DNA of 64,000 bases from Sphingomonas hylomeconis (GTDB lineage: Bacteria; Pseudomonadota; Alphaproteobacteria; Sphingomonadales; Sphingomonadaceae), in NCBI RefSeq assembly GCF_025370105.1, contig NZ_JANQBK010000003.1, forward strand, positions 124,001 through 188,000, written 5' to 3'. Shown in pieces: positions 8,868 through 18,360 of this stretch. The position numbers and the translations under genes were made by a program. How positions within the stretch are numbered: position 1 is the first letter of the stretch; every line of letters begins with the position of its first letter. The notes under the pieces were generated by a model that saw only the letters and a program-made list of their open reading frames with translations, was not told the DNA's origin and ran no database searches.

Positions 8868-9501
8868 TCCGGCGGGGCAATAGCGATTGCGAACAAGCGG
8901 CCGGTGTCCGGAAGGCAGCGCGCCAAGCTCAATGACGTCTCATGGGTCTTTGCAACCGTGGCCGCCGATGGGCATGTGTCGGGGTGTCGTATCGTGACAA
9001 TACGAATAATGGATTTGCGGAGTTGGCCAAGCGCCCGTGATCGCGGGAAATCCATTTCTCGACGCTTGAGCGTGCTGGGTGACGCGCGCAGTTGAAGCTC
9101 GTCGCGCGTCGCTCGATCGCATCGGCCCCCGGTGACATGCTGCGCTAGGCCGGAGATATCGCTCTCGCGCACCGACCCCGAGCGGATAGGCTGGCGGCGC
9201 TGATATCCCTTTCATCGCCGCTTCGGTCGGCCGTGCTCGCCACGCCGTGTAATACCGGCACCGGATTCGGCTGCGAGAGCTGCCCAGCGCGATCTTGGCG
9301 GCGTAGCGCTCGGTCGGCGCGCGATCCGTGCTGGCACGGGGCGACACTGCCGCCGCGATGGCGGCCGCCGGCATGCACAATCTGCGGTCCGCTCAGCATA
9401 GCGAAAACAGTCGCCGCCTGCCGCCTTATCGGCGCAACCTCTCCCGTCGCCGCAGCGCGGTGATCACACAGGCGAACGACGATCGAGAGACAGCGGGCAG
9501 C
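8868..9501. other. 634-bp stretch without a convincing gene
   Basis: Several short frames exist on both strands, but none has a ribosome-binding site, recognisable domain or typical codon pattern. The composition is less GC-biased around 8985-9015 (AATACGAATAATGG). It may be decayed sequence or hold the promoter of the hydroxy-acid oxidase gene; no operator copy of CCTATCnGATAGG was seen here. Confidence 0.5.
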
Positions 9502-10665
9502 ATGATGCAACTCCACCGTGCGAACAATGTGGCCGATCTGCGCCGGATCGCCAGCCGCCGGCTGCCGCGACCGATCTTCGATTATATCGACGGCGGCGCG
9601 GACGACGAAGTGTCGTTGCGCCGCAACGTCGATGCGTTCGCGCGCTACGACCTGATCCCCGACGTGCTGAACGACGTGTCGGCGATCCGCACCGAAACGC
9701 GGATCTTCGGCCAGGCGTCGCGCTGGCCGCTGATGCTGTCTCCCACCGGGCTCACCCGCATGTTTCACGGCCATGCCGAGCTCGCCGTGGCGCGCGCGGC
9801 CGCGAAACACGGGCTGATCTACAGCCTGTCGACGATGGGCACGACGCGCCTCGAGGACCTCGCGCAGGCCTTTGCCGGGCCGAAGGTGTTCCAGATCTAC
9901 ATCTTCAAGGATCGCGGCCTTACCGCCGAGTTCGTCGCGCGCTGCAAGGACGCCGGGTTCGACGGGCTTGCGCTGACGGTCGACACGCCGGTGGCGGGCA
10001 ATCGCGAACGCGACCGGGTCAGCGGCTTTTCGCTGCCGCCCAAGCTCACGCTCACGTCGCTGCTGAGCTTCGCGCGCCACCCGGCCTGGTCGCTGCCGGC
10101 GCTCACCGGGGCGAAGTTCAGTCTCGCGAACGTCAGCCACAAGGTCGACCTGCTCGCGTCGGGGCCGATGAGCCTGTTCGATTATATCGGCGCGCAATTC
10201 GATCGCTCGGTCAGCTGGCGTGACGTGGAATGGCTGGCGAGCCAGTGGAACGGGCCGCTTGCGATCAAGGGCGTGATGACGCCCGAGGACGCGCGCCGAT
10301 CGGTCGCGTCGGGCGCGACCGGCGTGATGGTCTCCAACCATGGCGGCCGTCAGCTGGATGGCGCGCCGGCCCCGATCGACCAGATCGAGGCGGTACGCGC
10401 AGCGGTCGGCGACGCGCCGGACGTGATCTGCGACGGCGGCATCCGGCGCGGATCGGACGTCGTCAAGGCACTCGCGCTGGGCGCGACGGCCTGCTCGATC
10501 GGGCGCCCCTATCTCTACGGGCTGGCCGCCGGCGGCGAGGCCGGGGTCGATCGCGTGCTGTCGATGCTCGGCGACGAGTTCCAGCGCACCCTGGCGCTCG
10601 CGGGTGTCAACGACGTTGCCGCGCTGTCCCGCCGCCATGTGCGGAAAAGCGAGGGCTGGCGGTGA
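9502..10665 (+). CDS. FMN-dependent alpha-hydroxy-acid oxidizing protein (LldD/GOX family)
   Basis: 387 residues from ATG 9502 (a second ATG follows at 9505); the open frame extends upstream but homologues begin near this point. TIM-barrel FMN enzyme of the lactate dehydrogenase / glycolate oxidase / mandelate dehydrogenase family. Visible motifs: IFDYIDGGADDEVSLRRN near the N-terminus, LMLSPTGLTRMFH, the active-site VSNHGGRQLDGAPAPIDQI (catalytic His and substrate-binding Arg) and the phosphate site DGGIRRGSDVVKALALGA. It oxidises L-2-hydroxy acids to 2-oxo acids. It stands before an esterase and a regulon containing a D-type FAD 2-hydroxyacid dehydrogenase, suggesting that both enantiomers of a hydroxy acid are handled. 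Confidence 0.9.
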   Translation: MMQLHRANNVADLRRIASRRLPRPIFDYIDGGADDEVSLRRNVDAFARYDLIPDVLNDVSAIRTETRIFGQASRWPLMLSPTGLTRMFHGHAELAVARAAAKHGLIYSLSTMGTTRLEDLAQAFAGPKVFQIYIFKDRGLTAEFVARCKDAGFDGLALTVDTPVAGNRERDRVSGFSLPPKLTLTSLLSFARHPAWSLPALTGAKFSLANVSHKVDLLASGPMSLFDYIGAQFDRSVSWRDVEWLASQWNGPLAIKGVMTPEDARRSVASGATGVMVSNHGGRQLDGAPAPIDQIEAVRAAVGDAPDVICDGGIRRGSDVVKALALGATACSIGRPYLYGLAAGGEAGVDRVLSMLGDEFQRTLALAGVNDVAALSRRHVRKSEGWR

Positions 10666-10861
10666 GATCCGTCCGGCAAACGTGATGATGCCGATCGGCA
10701 GTTAGATTTGATCCCGCGGAACAGCGACTGGCCTGTCGCCCGACATGCCATGATAGCATCGGCACCGATGCTGCCCCTGCGATCCGTGCCTGTGGATGCG
10801 TGTCATCGGGGAAGCGGAACGGTCGCCGACTGCGACACAACGACAAACGATGGGATGCAGG

Positions 10862-12337
10862 ATGAGCAATGACGACCGCGTCGTACTGAGCACAGGCCGT
10901 GTGCGCGGCTCCCGAAATGGCAACGTGCGCAGCTTCCTTTCCATCCCCTATGCCGCGCCCCCGGTCGGCGCGCGGCGCTTTGCGGCGCCGCAACCGGTCG
11001 AGCCGTGGACGTGCGAACGCGATGCGACGCTGCGCGGGGCGAGCGCCCCACAGCGGATCAGGGATTTCCCTGGTCTCGACGTCCTCCCGCTGGTCGGCGA
11101 CGGACGCGCGCGGGGCGACGATTATCTGACGCTCAACGTCCATGCGCCGGTCGATGCGGCGGCGCGGCCGGTGATGGTGTTCATCCATGGCGGCGGCTTC
11201 GTCGTCGGCAGCAAGGATGCATCGGTGCAGGACGGCACGACCTTCGCGCGCGACGGCATCGTCTATGTCGCGATCAATTACCGGCTGAGCATCGACGGCT
11301 TTCTGCCGATCCCGGGCGTGCCGACCAACCTCGGGCTGCGCGACATGATCGCTGCGCTTGTCTGGGTGCGGAACAATATCGCGGCGTTCGGCGGCGACCC
11401 TGCCAATGTCACGGTGTTCGGCGAATCCGCCGGCGCAATGGCGGTCGCCGATCTGATCGCGTCGCCGTTGGCGAAGGGGCTGTTCGGCCGCGCGATCGTG
11501 CAGAGCGGCCACGGCGCGATGGTCCGCGACATTGCCGTGGCGCAGCGGCTGGTGAAGAAGATCGCGGGGCTATTGAAGGTCTCGCCCGATGCGGCGGGCT
11601 TCCGCAGCGTGGATCCGGACGCGGGGCTCGATGCGGTCGAGGCGGTCGCCAAACCGACCGCCCGCATCGACCTGCGCGATGCCGAAGGGCGCGAGCCGGT
11701 GTTCGGAATCAGCCGCTTCGTGCCGGTGTTCGGCGACGATGTGCTGCCCGAACCGCCGGTTGCCGCGCTGGAACAGGGGGCTGGCGCGGATGTCCAATTG
11801 CTGATCGGCAGCAATGCCGAGGAGATGAACCTCTATTTCGTCCCGACCGGCGTGAAGGCCAAGATGCGGCGCTGGCTCGCCTGGCTGGTGCTGCGCAAAT
11901 CCATGCCGCGCGCCTGGGGCGTGTTGAAGGCGTACGGCGCGGGTCGGCGGCCGATCGGTGACGTGTTCGTCGAGGCAACCACCGATCTCGTGTTTCGTTG
12001 GCCCGCGCGGGTCTATGCCGCGGCGCATCGCGGCCGCACGCATCTGTACGAATTCGACTGGCGCTCGCCAGCGGGCGGCGGGCTGGGCGCGGCGCACGGC
12101 ATGGAATTGCCCTTCGTGTTCGATTCGCTCGCGCGCACGACCGGCCCCGAAGGCCTTACCGGCACCGCGCCACCGCAAGAGCTGGCGACGCGCGTCCACG
12201 CCTTATGGGTCCGTTTCGCCACCGATGGCTATTTGCCGTGGGACGCGTTCGACGCGCAGACGCGGCAGGTGTATCAACTGGAACGGGGGGAAGCCGTTTC
12301 GGAACCGCCGATGCCCGCTGCCCCTTTCCTCGCCTGA
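10862..12337 (+). CDS. Type-B carboxylesterase
   Basis: 491 residues from ATG 10862 (AGG just upstream; the frame stays open further 5 prime). Alpha/beta-hydrolase of the carboxylesterase/cholinesterase type: early SIPYAAPPVGARRF, oxyanion-hole FIHGGGFVVGS, nucleophile elbow VTVFGESAGAMAV (catalytic Ser about residue 187) and a C-terminal GAAHGMELPFVF supplying the catalytic His. No signal peptide is visible, so hydrolysis is probably cytoplasmic. The neighbouring hydroxy-acid oxidases and TonB receptor suggest release of a 2-hydroxy acid or alcohol from an imported ester; the actual substrate cannot be read from the sequence. Confidence 0.9.
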   Translation: MSNDDRVVLSTGRVRGSRNGNVRSFLSIPYAAPPVGARRFAAPQPVEPWTCERDATLRGASAPQRIRDFPGLDVLPLVGDGRARGDDYLTLNVHAPVDAAARPVMVFIHGGGFVVGSKDASVQDGTTFARDGIVYVAINYRLSIDGFLPIPGVPTNLGLRDMIAALVWVRNNIAAFGGDPANVTVFGESAGAMAVADLIASPLAKGLFGRAIVQSGHGAMVRDIAVAQRLVKKIAGLLKVSPDAAGFRSVDPDAGLDAVEAVAKPTARIDLRDAEGREPVFGISRFVPVFGDDVLPEPPVAALEQGAGADVQLLIGSNAEEMNLYFVPTGVKAKMRRWLAWLVLRKSMPRAWGVLKAYGAGRRPIGDVFVEATTDLVFRWPARVYAAAHRGRTHLYEFDWRSPAGGGLGAAHGMELPFVFDSLARTTGPEGLTGTAPPQELATRVHALWVRFATDGYLPWDAFDAQTRQVYQLERGEAVSEPPMPAAPFLA

Positions 12338-12469
12338 TGCGCCAGCGCTCCGGGCCACAGAAAGTCCCCAGGTCTGTCGCCACGATCCCGCGCTCGCGAG
12401 CCGGGCGCCAGTTCGTTTCCGCATAATCCGGCTTCCGATCGGCATAGTGTTTCCGCATGCACTCTCCGG

Positions 12470-12505
12470 CCTATCTGATAGGACGAACCCACCTACCTGA
12501 TAGGT
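12470..12505 (+). promoter_or_regulatory. Paired operator palindromes CCTATCnGATAGG
   Basis: A perfect palindrome CCTATCTGATAGG at 12470-12482 and a near-perfect copy CCTACCTGATAGG at 12492-12504 (one mismatch, with A/T flanks), centres 22 bp apart, 46 bp or more before the TonB receptor start. The same pair occurs at 17550-17585 before the regulator genes. Odd-length palindromes of this kind suit FadR/FCD-type GntR dimers, and such a gene lies at 18357, so it is the best candidate to bind here (inference). Confidence 0.65.
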
Positions 12506-12550
12506 GGGGCAAGACAGGCGCGGCAACAGCGTCTTCATGGGAGAGACACG

Positions 12551-14803
12551 ATGTCGGGTTTCCGTCACTTCACCAGGCGCGCGCTGCTGACCGGCGCTGC
12601 ATGCGCGTTGCTTATCCCGGTCGCTGCCGCAGCGCAGGACGCATCCGAAGCGCAGGCGACACCGACATCGGATACCAGTGACAGCGCGGATATCGTGGTC
12701 ACCGCGCTGAAGCGCAGCGAGCGGCTGCAGGATGTGCCGGCGTCCGTCTCGGTCGTCTCGGCGACCGATCTGACCAAGCAGGGTGTGGTTCGCTTTTCCG
12801 ACTATGCGACGCGCGTGCCCGGCCTGTCGCTGACCTCGGTGCGCACCGGCCAGTCGCAGGTCACGCTGCGCGGCATCACCACCGGCGCGGCGCAATCCGC
12901 CTCCTCGACCGGCTATTATATCGACGAGGCACCGATCGGATCGGTCAACGCCTATGCCGGGGGCAGCACCACCACGCCCGATCTCGATCCGTCGGATCTG
13001 TCGCAGATCGAAGTGCTGAAAGGGCCACAGGGCACGCTGTACGGTGCGGGCGCGGTCGGCGGACTGCTCAAGTTCGTGACGGCATCGCCGAGCTTTTCCG
13101 AGCTCGGCGGACGCATCTCCGGCGGTGTCACCGATGTCGCGCATGGCGCCATGGGCTATGCCGGGCGCGGCGTGATCAACATCCCGCTCGTCACCGATCA
13201 GCTGACCGTTCACGTCAGCGGCTTCTATCGGCGCGATGCCGGCTATATCGACAACGTCAATGCGCGCATCGGCCGCGATGACATCAACCGCGCCACGGTG
13301 CGCGGCGGCCGCGCGGTGCTGGCGATGAAGCTCGGGCCGGACGTGCGGCTCGATCTGTCGGCGATCGGCCAGGATACCAAGACGCGGGGTCTGAACACGG
13401 TCGATGTCGATGCCGTGACGCTGCAGCCGCTGTTCGGCCGGCTAACGCAGAACCGCAACGTGGTGGAAGGCGGCTTCACCAAATTCCGCTTGTACAACGC
13501 CACGCTGCGCGCCGATCTCGGCGTGATCGATCTCGTTTCCTCGACCACCTATCAGCATACGGCGTTCAGCCAGGTGACCGACGTCACGCGCAGCTTCGGT
13601 GCGCTGCTCGGCGGGCTGTTTGGCATTCCGGCGCTCGGCGTGCGCTCGACGCAGAACACGCGCACCGAACGCTGGTCGGAGGAAGCACGCGCCAATGCCG
13701 AGGGCATCGCAAACGGACTGCTCGATCTACAGGCCGGCTTCTACTGGACGCACGAACGCGATTCGAACCGTATCCCGAGCTTCGATCCGTTCCTCACCAC
13801 GTCCGGGGCGGCGCTGCCGCTGCCGAATATCGTGACTGCGGCGATCCTGTCGAAATACGAGGAATATTCGCTGTTCGGCAATGCGACACTGCATCTCGGG
13901 GACAAGTTCGATGTGTTGGGCGGGGTTCGCTACAGCCATGACAAACAGGATTATTTCCAGGATTATAGCGGGCTGATCATCGGCGCGCGCCGGATCAACA
14001 CCGGCAAGGAGAAAGCGGACATCGCGACCTACCTCGTCTCGCCGCGCTACAAGCTGTCGGACAATGCGATGGTCTATGGTCGGGTCGCATCGGGCTATCG
14101 CCCGGGCGGGCCGAACGCCGTGCCGCCGCCCAGCGTGTTCGTCGCACCCGACACGTTCGCGCCCGACCGGCTGACGCAATATGAAATCGGCTTCAAGGGG
14201 CAGACCGCGGATCGCACGCTGAGCATCGATGCCGCCTTGTTCTACACCAACTGGAAGGACATCCAGATCCAGACCAGCGCGGCCGGGTTCAACTTCTTCG
14301 TCAATGGCGGCAAGGCGCGCAGCCAGGGCGCCGAGGCGACCATCCGCTATCGTCCGGTCGCCGATCTGAACTTCGGGCTCAACGCCGGCTATACCGATGC
14401 CAAGCTGGTCAGCGCGGCGCCGGCCGCCGGCGGCGTCGACGGCGATCGCCTGCCGTACGTGCCCCGGCTCGCCGGATCGTTCACCGCCGACTATGACATC
14501 CCGCTCGGCGCCACGATGAAGGCGAACATCGGCGGCAGCGTGAACTATATCGGCAACCGCAGATCCGATTACAGCCAGAAGTTCGCCAAGCGGCTGGATG
14601 CGTATACGACGGTGGATCTGCGCGCGGGTTTCGGCGACGGTGCCTGGTCGCTCTCTGCCTTCGCACGCAACCTGACCGACAAACAGGCGATCAATGTCGT
14701 CGCGCCGGCCGGCCTGGCACCGAGCAACACCGCCGGACAGGTCTACGGCGCATCCTTTATCCAGCCCCGGACGATCGGCGTGGAAGCGGCGCTGCGCTTC
14801 TGA
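12551..14803 (+). CDS. TonB-dependent receptor
   Basis: A 750-residue outer-membrane receptor. Signal peptide MSGFRHFTRRALLTGAACAL...AAAAQ (twin basic n-region), TonB box DIVVTALKRSERLQDVPASV near residue 50, plug domain to about 170 (LSQIEVLKGPQGTLYGAGAV) and a beta barrel ending in the aromatic-terminated GVEAALRF. No STN domain is present, so it imports rather than signals. It heads a unit with the FAD dehydrogenase and MFS genes (29-bp gap, then a 4-bp overlap) and lies directly after two operator palindromes. It probably imports the compound degraded by this island. Confidence 0.92.
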   Translation: MSGFRHFTRRALLTGAACALLIPVAAAAQDASEAQATPTSDTSDSADIVVTALKRSERLQDVPASVSVVSATDLTKQGVVRFSDYATRVPGLSLTSVRTGQSQVTLRGITTGAAQSASSTGYYIDEAPIGSVNAYAGGSTTTPDLDPSDLSQIEVLKGPQGTLYGAGAVGGLLKFVTASPSFSELGGRISGGVTDVAHGAMGYAGRGVINIPLVTDQLTVHVSGFYRRDAGYIDNVNARIGRDDINRATVRGGRAVLAMKLGPDVRLDLSAIGQDTKTRGLNTVDVDAVTLQPLFGRLTQNRNVVEGGFTKFRLYNATLRADLGVIDLVSSTTYQHTAFSQVTDVTRSFGALLGGLFGIPALGVRSTQNTRTERWSEEARANAEGIANGLLDLQAGFYWTHERDSNRIPSFDPFLTTSGAALPLPNIVTAAILSKYEEYSLFGNATLHLGDKFDVLGGVRYSHDKQDYFQDYSGLIIGARRINTGKEKADIATYLVSPRYKLSDNAMVYGRVASGYRPGGPNAVPPPSVFVAPDTFAPDRLTQYEIGFKGQTADRTLSIDAALFYTNWKDIQIQTSAAGFNFFVNGGKARSQGAEATIRYRPVADLNFGLNAGYTDAKLVSAAPAAGGVDGDRLPYVPRLAGSFTADYDIPLGATMKANIGGSVNYIGNRRSDYSQKFAKRLDAYTTVDLRAGFGDGAWSLSAFARNLTDKQAINVVAPAGLAPSNTAGQVYGASFIQPRTIGVEAALRF

Positions 14804-14832
14804 TCGCGCGGCCCCCGGCAAAGGACGACTGC

Positions 14833-16233
14833 ATGCATATCGACGTCAATCCCGCGCGGCCGGCGCTCGACCCCGGCTTTGTCGCGGCGCTCAGGCAGCG
14901 CTTCGGCGACGCGCTGGAGATGGGCGCCGCGGCGTTGGCGCAGCACGGCGCGAGCGAAGCGCATTTCGCGCCGATGGCGCCCGATGCGGTGGTCTATGCG
15001 CGATCGACCGAGGAAGTCGTCGATCTGGTCCGGCTGTGCACCGCCGCCGGCGTGCCGATCGTGCCTTACGGCGCCGGCACCTCGATCGAAGGCAATGCGC
15101 TGGCGGTGCGCGGCGGCGTCAGCGTCAATCTGTCGCAGATGACCGAGATCGTCGCGGTCCATGCCGAGGATTTCGATTGCACGGTGCAGGCCGGGGTGCG
15201 GCGCGAGGAACTCAATCTCCATCTGCGCGATCAGGGCCTGTTCTTCCCGATCGATCCCGGCGCCAATGCGACGATCGGCGGCATGGCCTCGACCCGTGCC
15301 AGCGGCACCAATGCGGTGCGCTACGGCACGATGCGCGAGGCGGTGCTGTCGCTGACCGTCGTCACGCCCGATGGCAAGGCGATCAAGACCGCCACCCGCG
15401 CCCGCAAATCGGCGGCGGGCTATGATCTGACGCGGCTGTTCGTCGGGTCGGAAGGCACGCTCGGCATCATCACCGAGGTAACGCTCCGGCTGCACCCGAT
15501 CCCCGAAACGATCAGTTCGGCGGTCTGCGGGTTCGACAGTCTACAGGGCGCGGTCGATACCGTCGTGCAATCGATCCAGTGCGGCGTGCCGCTCGCCCGT
15601 GTCGAAATCCTCGACGACAAGCAGATGGCGGCGGTCAACGCCTGGTCCAGGCTCGATTATCCCGAGGTGACGACATTGTTCTTCGAATTCCATGGCTCGC
15701 CCATGGGGGTGGAGGAGCAGGTCACGTTGGTCCGCGATCTTGCCGAGGCCAATGGCGGCGGCGCGTTCCAATGGTCCAACCTGCCGGAAGAGCGCGCCAA
15801 GCTGTGGAAGGCGCGGCACGAAGCCTATTATGCCGCGGTCAACGTCCGCCCCGGCGCGGTCGGCTGGACCACCGATGTCTGCGTCCCGATCAGCCGCTTG
15901 CCCGAATGCATCCTCGAGACGAAGCGCGATCTCGAGGCGGGCACGGTGCCGGCCACGATCCTCGGCCATGTCGGTGACGGAAATTTCCACGTGATCTTCT
16001 CGATGGACCCGAATTCGGCGGAGGAATTGCGCGAGGTGGAGGCGATCAACGCCCGACTGGTCCAGCGCGCACTCCTGATGGAGGGCACGTGCACCGGCGA
16101 GCACGGCATCGGCCTCGGCAAGCAGGACTGGCTGGTCGCCGAGCTCGGCGATGCGGTGGACGTGATGCGCACGCTGAAGCGCGCGCTCGATCCGCAGGAC
16201 CTGTTCAACCCCGGAAAGATCTTTTCGTTATGA
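14833..16233 (+). CDS. FAD-binding D-2-hydroxyacid dehydrogenase (GlcD / D-lactate dehydrogenase-like)
   Basis: 466 residues of the VAO/PCMH flavoprotein family. The FAD-binding PP loop is at about 75-120 (VPIVPYGAGTSIEGNAL) and the second FAD segment at about 150-165 (FPIDPGANATIGGMASTRASG). RLFVGSEGTLGIITEVTLRL closes the FAD domain. The C-terminal cap domain carries GHVGDGNFHVIF (metal/substrate His) and GEHGIGLGKQDWL, ending LFNPGKIFSL. This arrangement is typical of D-lactate, glycolate and D-2-hydroxyglutarate dehydrogenases passing electrons to a cytochrome or quinone. It overlaps the MFS gene by 4 bp. The specific substrate is open. Confidence 0.9.
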   Translation: MHIDVNPARPALDPGFVAALRQRFGDALEMGAAALAQHGASEAHFAPMAPDAVVYARSTEEVVDLVRLCTAAGVPIVPYGAGTSIEGNALAVRGGVSVNLSQMTEIVAVHAEDFDCTVQAGVRREELNLHLRDQGLFFPIDPGANATIGGMASTRASGTNAVRYGTMREAVLSLTVVTPDGKAIKTATRARKSAAGYDLTRLFVGSEGTLGIITEVTLRLHPIPETISSAVCGFDSLQGAVDTVVQSIQCGVPLARVEILDDKQMAAVNAWSRLDYPEVTTLFFEFHGSPMGVEEQVTLVRDLAEANGGGAFQWSNLPEERAKLWKARHEAYYAAVNVRPGAVGWTTDVCVPISRLPECILETKRDLEAGTVPATILGHVGDGNFHVIFSMDPNSAEELREVEAINARLVQRALLMEGTCTGEHGIGLGKQDWLVAELGDAVDVMRTLKRALDPQDLFNPGKIFSL

Positions 16234-17561
16234 TCGATGCGGTCGTGGAAGAGCGCGCCGATCGCGTGGCGGGGCGGGAATTTAGTCGTGCGGTCCCCGG
16301 GCTGCTCGTGCTGTCGCTCGCGCTGGCGGTTGGCTTTGCGCAGATGGGGTCGTTCAGCACGGTGCAGGAAGGCGCCAAGGCGGAACTCGGCTTGAGCGAT
16401 GTCACGCTGGGCCTGATCCAGGGCGTCAGCGCCGCGGTGCCGCTGGTATTGTTCTCGATCCCGATCGGTATCCTGGTCGATCGCTGGAACAGGATGCGGC
16501 TGATGCTGCTGTTTGCGGTGCTGTCGGTCGGCGGTTCGCTGCTGACCGCGCTTGCCGCCAACGTACCGAGCTTGTTCGTCGCGCGGATGATGACCGGCAT
16601 CGCCACCACCGGCGGGCTCACCGCGGCCCTGTCGCTGGCCGCCGACATGTGCGCGCCGGCGCAGCGCGGCCGCGCGATGTTGCTGGTGACGCTGGGCAAG
16701 TCGCTCGGCATCGCCTGCGCTTTCGCGCTCGTCGGATGGCTGTTCGGCCTGTTCGCTGCAGGCTTTTCGTTGTTCGAGGGCGGCTTGCCGTGGCGCGAGG
16801 CGCATCTCGCGCTGGCGGCGATCGCCGGGCTGGCGAGCCTGCCACTGTTGCTGCTCGCCGAACCGGCACGACGTGAAGTCGCGGACGGCCCGCGTGCGGC
16901 CTTCCGCGGCGTGGCCGATCAATTATGGGCGCGCCGTGCCTTCCTGATCCCGCTGTTCCTGGGCCAGGTATCGGTGGTGATGGCCGATGCGGCGGCCGGC
17001 ATCTGGGCGGCGCCGATGCTGACCCGCTATTTCGCGCTCACGCCGCAGCAGTTCGGCGGCTGGATGGGCGCGTTGCTGCTCGGCACCGGGATTCTCGGTG
17101 CGCTGCTCGGTGGCATGGTCGCCGATCTCGGGCAGAAGAGCGGGCGGCGCGGCGGGCTGCTGATCGGCGCGGTCGCCGCGGCGGCGATCGGCGTGCCGGC
17201 GGCGCTGTTCCCGCTCAGCGGATCGATCCCGGTGTTCGCGCTGGCGCTCGGCACGTTGATGCTCGCCGGCACGATCACCGGGCTGATCACCTCCGTGGCG
17301 ATCACGGTGATGCTGCCCAACGAACTGCGCGGCCTGTGCCTCGGCGCGTTCATCGCCTTTGCCGGCCTGGTCGGCTACGGCATCGCACCACCGTTGGTCG
17401 GCTGGGTCAGCCTGCTGCTTGGCGGCGAGCAGCACCTCGCCGCCGGCCTGACCATCGTCGGCGTGGCAACGAGCATTGCAGCGCTGTGCGCCTTCTCCGT
17501 CGCCATGCGCCGCGCGCCGTTCACGCCGACCGTGCGGGCTCAACCCAAACCTATAAGATAG
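16230..17561 (+). CDS. MFS transporter
   Basis: 443 residues, 12 predicted membrane helices, starting at the ATG that overlaps the dehydrogenase stop (TTATGA). A loop motif resembling the MFS A-motif follows helix 2 (GILVDRWNRMRLML). Likely inner-membrane importer for the hydroxy acid or ester brought in by the upstream TonB receptor. The stop codon (17559-17561) lies inside the first of the two operator palindromes that precede the AraC gene, so the end of this gene doubles as regulatory DNA. Confidence 0.88.
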   Translation: MIDAVVEERADRVAGREFSRAVPGLLVLSLALAVGFAQMGSFSTVQEGAKAELGLSDVTLGLIQGVSAAVPLVLFSIPIGILVDRWNRMRLMLLFAVLSVGGSLLTALAANVPSLFVARMMTGIATTGGLTAALSLAADMCAPAQRGRAMLLVTLGKSLGIACAFALVGWLFGLFAAGFSLFEGGLPWREAHLALAAIAGLASLPLLLLAEPARREVADGPRAAFRGVADQLWARRAFLIPLFLGQVSVVMADAAAGIWAAPMLTRYFALTPQQFGGWMGALLLGTGILGALLGGMVADLGQKSGRRGGLLIGAVAAAAIGVPAALFPLSGSIPVFALALGTLMLAGTITGLITSVAITVMLPNELRGLCLGAFIAFAGLVGYGIAPPLVGWVSLLLGGEQHLAAGLTIVGVATSIAALCAFSVAMRRAPFTPTVRAQPKPIR

Positions 17562-17585
17562 GAGTTGATCAACCTATCCGATAGC
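17550..17585 (+). promoter_or_regulatory. Second pair of CCTATCnGATAGG palindromes
   Basis: CCTATAAGATAGG at 17550-17562 and CCTATCCGATAGC at 17573-17585, each one mismatch from the consensus, centres 23 bp apart. The first overlaps the MFS stop codon; the second lies 28 bp before the AraC start. The spacing matches the pair at 12470-12505, suggesting that one regulator binds two dimers on the same DNA face at both loci. Confidence 0.65.
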
Positions 17586-17613
17586 TTTATAGCACTAGGG
17601 AAGGAGGGGCAGG

Positions 17614-18360
17614 ATGGAGTGCATAATGACGTCGCTCGAGATGATGGCGCCCGAGATGACGGCGGTCATCGGACCTGGCGTGATCGATCCGCCGCTCGCC
17701 GCATCGCTCGTGCTGGCCTTCAGCCTGGGCGAGATGCCGATCCTCGCCATCCAGACGACAGACCAAGCCAGCGCTAAAGCCGCATTGCGGTTGTGTGTCA
17801 CCGAGGATGTCTGCCGCCGCCTGTTCGGCCAGGTGCCCGCCATGCCCGCCGCCTTTCATCTCCCCAGCGACCTGCGCACGATCGCGCTGGCGATCCGCGA
17901 CTGCACGCTGGACGGCGCTGCCGGCGTGACCTTGCGGAGTGCCAAGAGCACCGAATTGCTGTGCGAAAGCATCGCTGCATTGCTCGGTGGCCAGTTGGTG
18001 CCCGCCACGCCCAATGCGGCACTGTCCGAGCGCGACACCCGCCGGATCGTCCAGGCGCGCGACATCATCGACCAGCATTGGCGCGAGAAGCTGACGCTGG
18101 ATACGATCGCGGGCACGTGCGGGGTCAACCGGGTGAAACTGACGAGCGGGTTTCGCGCGATGTTCGGCCTGAGCGTTGCCGATGCCATCGCCGAACGGCG
18201 GCTCGGCGGTGCGCGACAGATGCTGCTGGCGACCGATCTGCCGGTATCGTCGGTCGGTTATGCCTGCGGCTATCTGAGCAATGCCAGCTTCACGCGCGCC
18301 TTCTCGCGCCGCTACGGGGTGGTCCCCTCGCGGTTGCGTGCAGGGGCACTGGCGGCATGA
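17614..18360 (+). CDS. AraC-family transcriptional regulator
   Basis: 248 residues. A GGAGG lies 6 bp before ATG 17614; a second ATG at 17626 is possible. The C-terminal 100 residues are an AraC DNA-binding domain: first HTH in LTLDTIAGTCGVNRVKLTSGFRAMFGLSVADAI, second in PVSSVGYACGYLSNASFTRAFSRRYGVVPSRLR. The N-terminal 130 residues resemble the effector domain of PchR-like regulators but carry no diagnostic motif. It is co-transcribed with the FadR-type gene (ATGA overlap), giving this island two regulators of different families. Confidence 0.88.
   Translation: MECIMTSLEMMAPEMTAVIGPGVIDPPLAASLVLAFSLGEMPILAIQTTDQASAKAALRLCVTEDVCRRLFGQVPAMPAAFHLPSDLRTIALAIRDCTLDGAAGVTLRSAKSTELLCESIAALLGGQLVPATPNAALSERDTRRIVQARDIIDQHWREKLTLDTIAGTCGVNRVKLTSGFRAMFGLSVADAIAERRLGGARQMLLATDLPVSSVGYACGYLSNASFTRAFSRRYGVVPSRLRAGALAA

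Noticed and set aside
9145..10638. 497-codon minus-strand frame opposite the hydroxy-acid oxidase
   Set aside because: Antisense shadow of a clear FMN enzyme; no domain, no ribosome site.
17793..18356. Long N-terminal extension of the FadR-type regulator
   Set aside because: The frame is open inside the AraC gene, but the product there is arginine-rich shadow; homologues start at ATG 18357, which overlaps the AraC stop.
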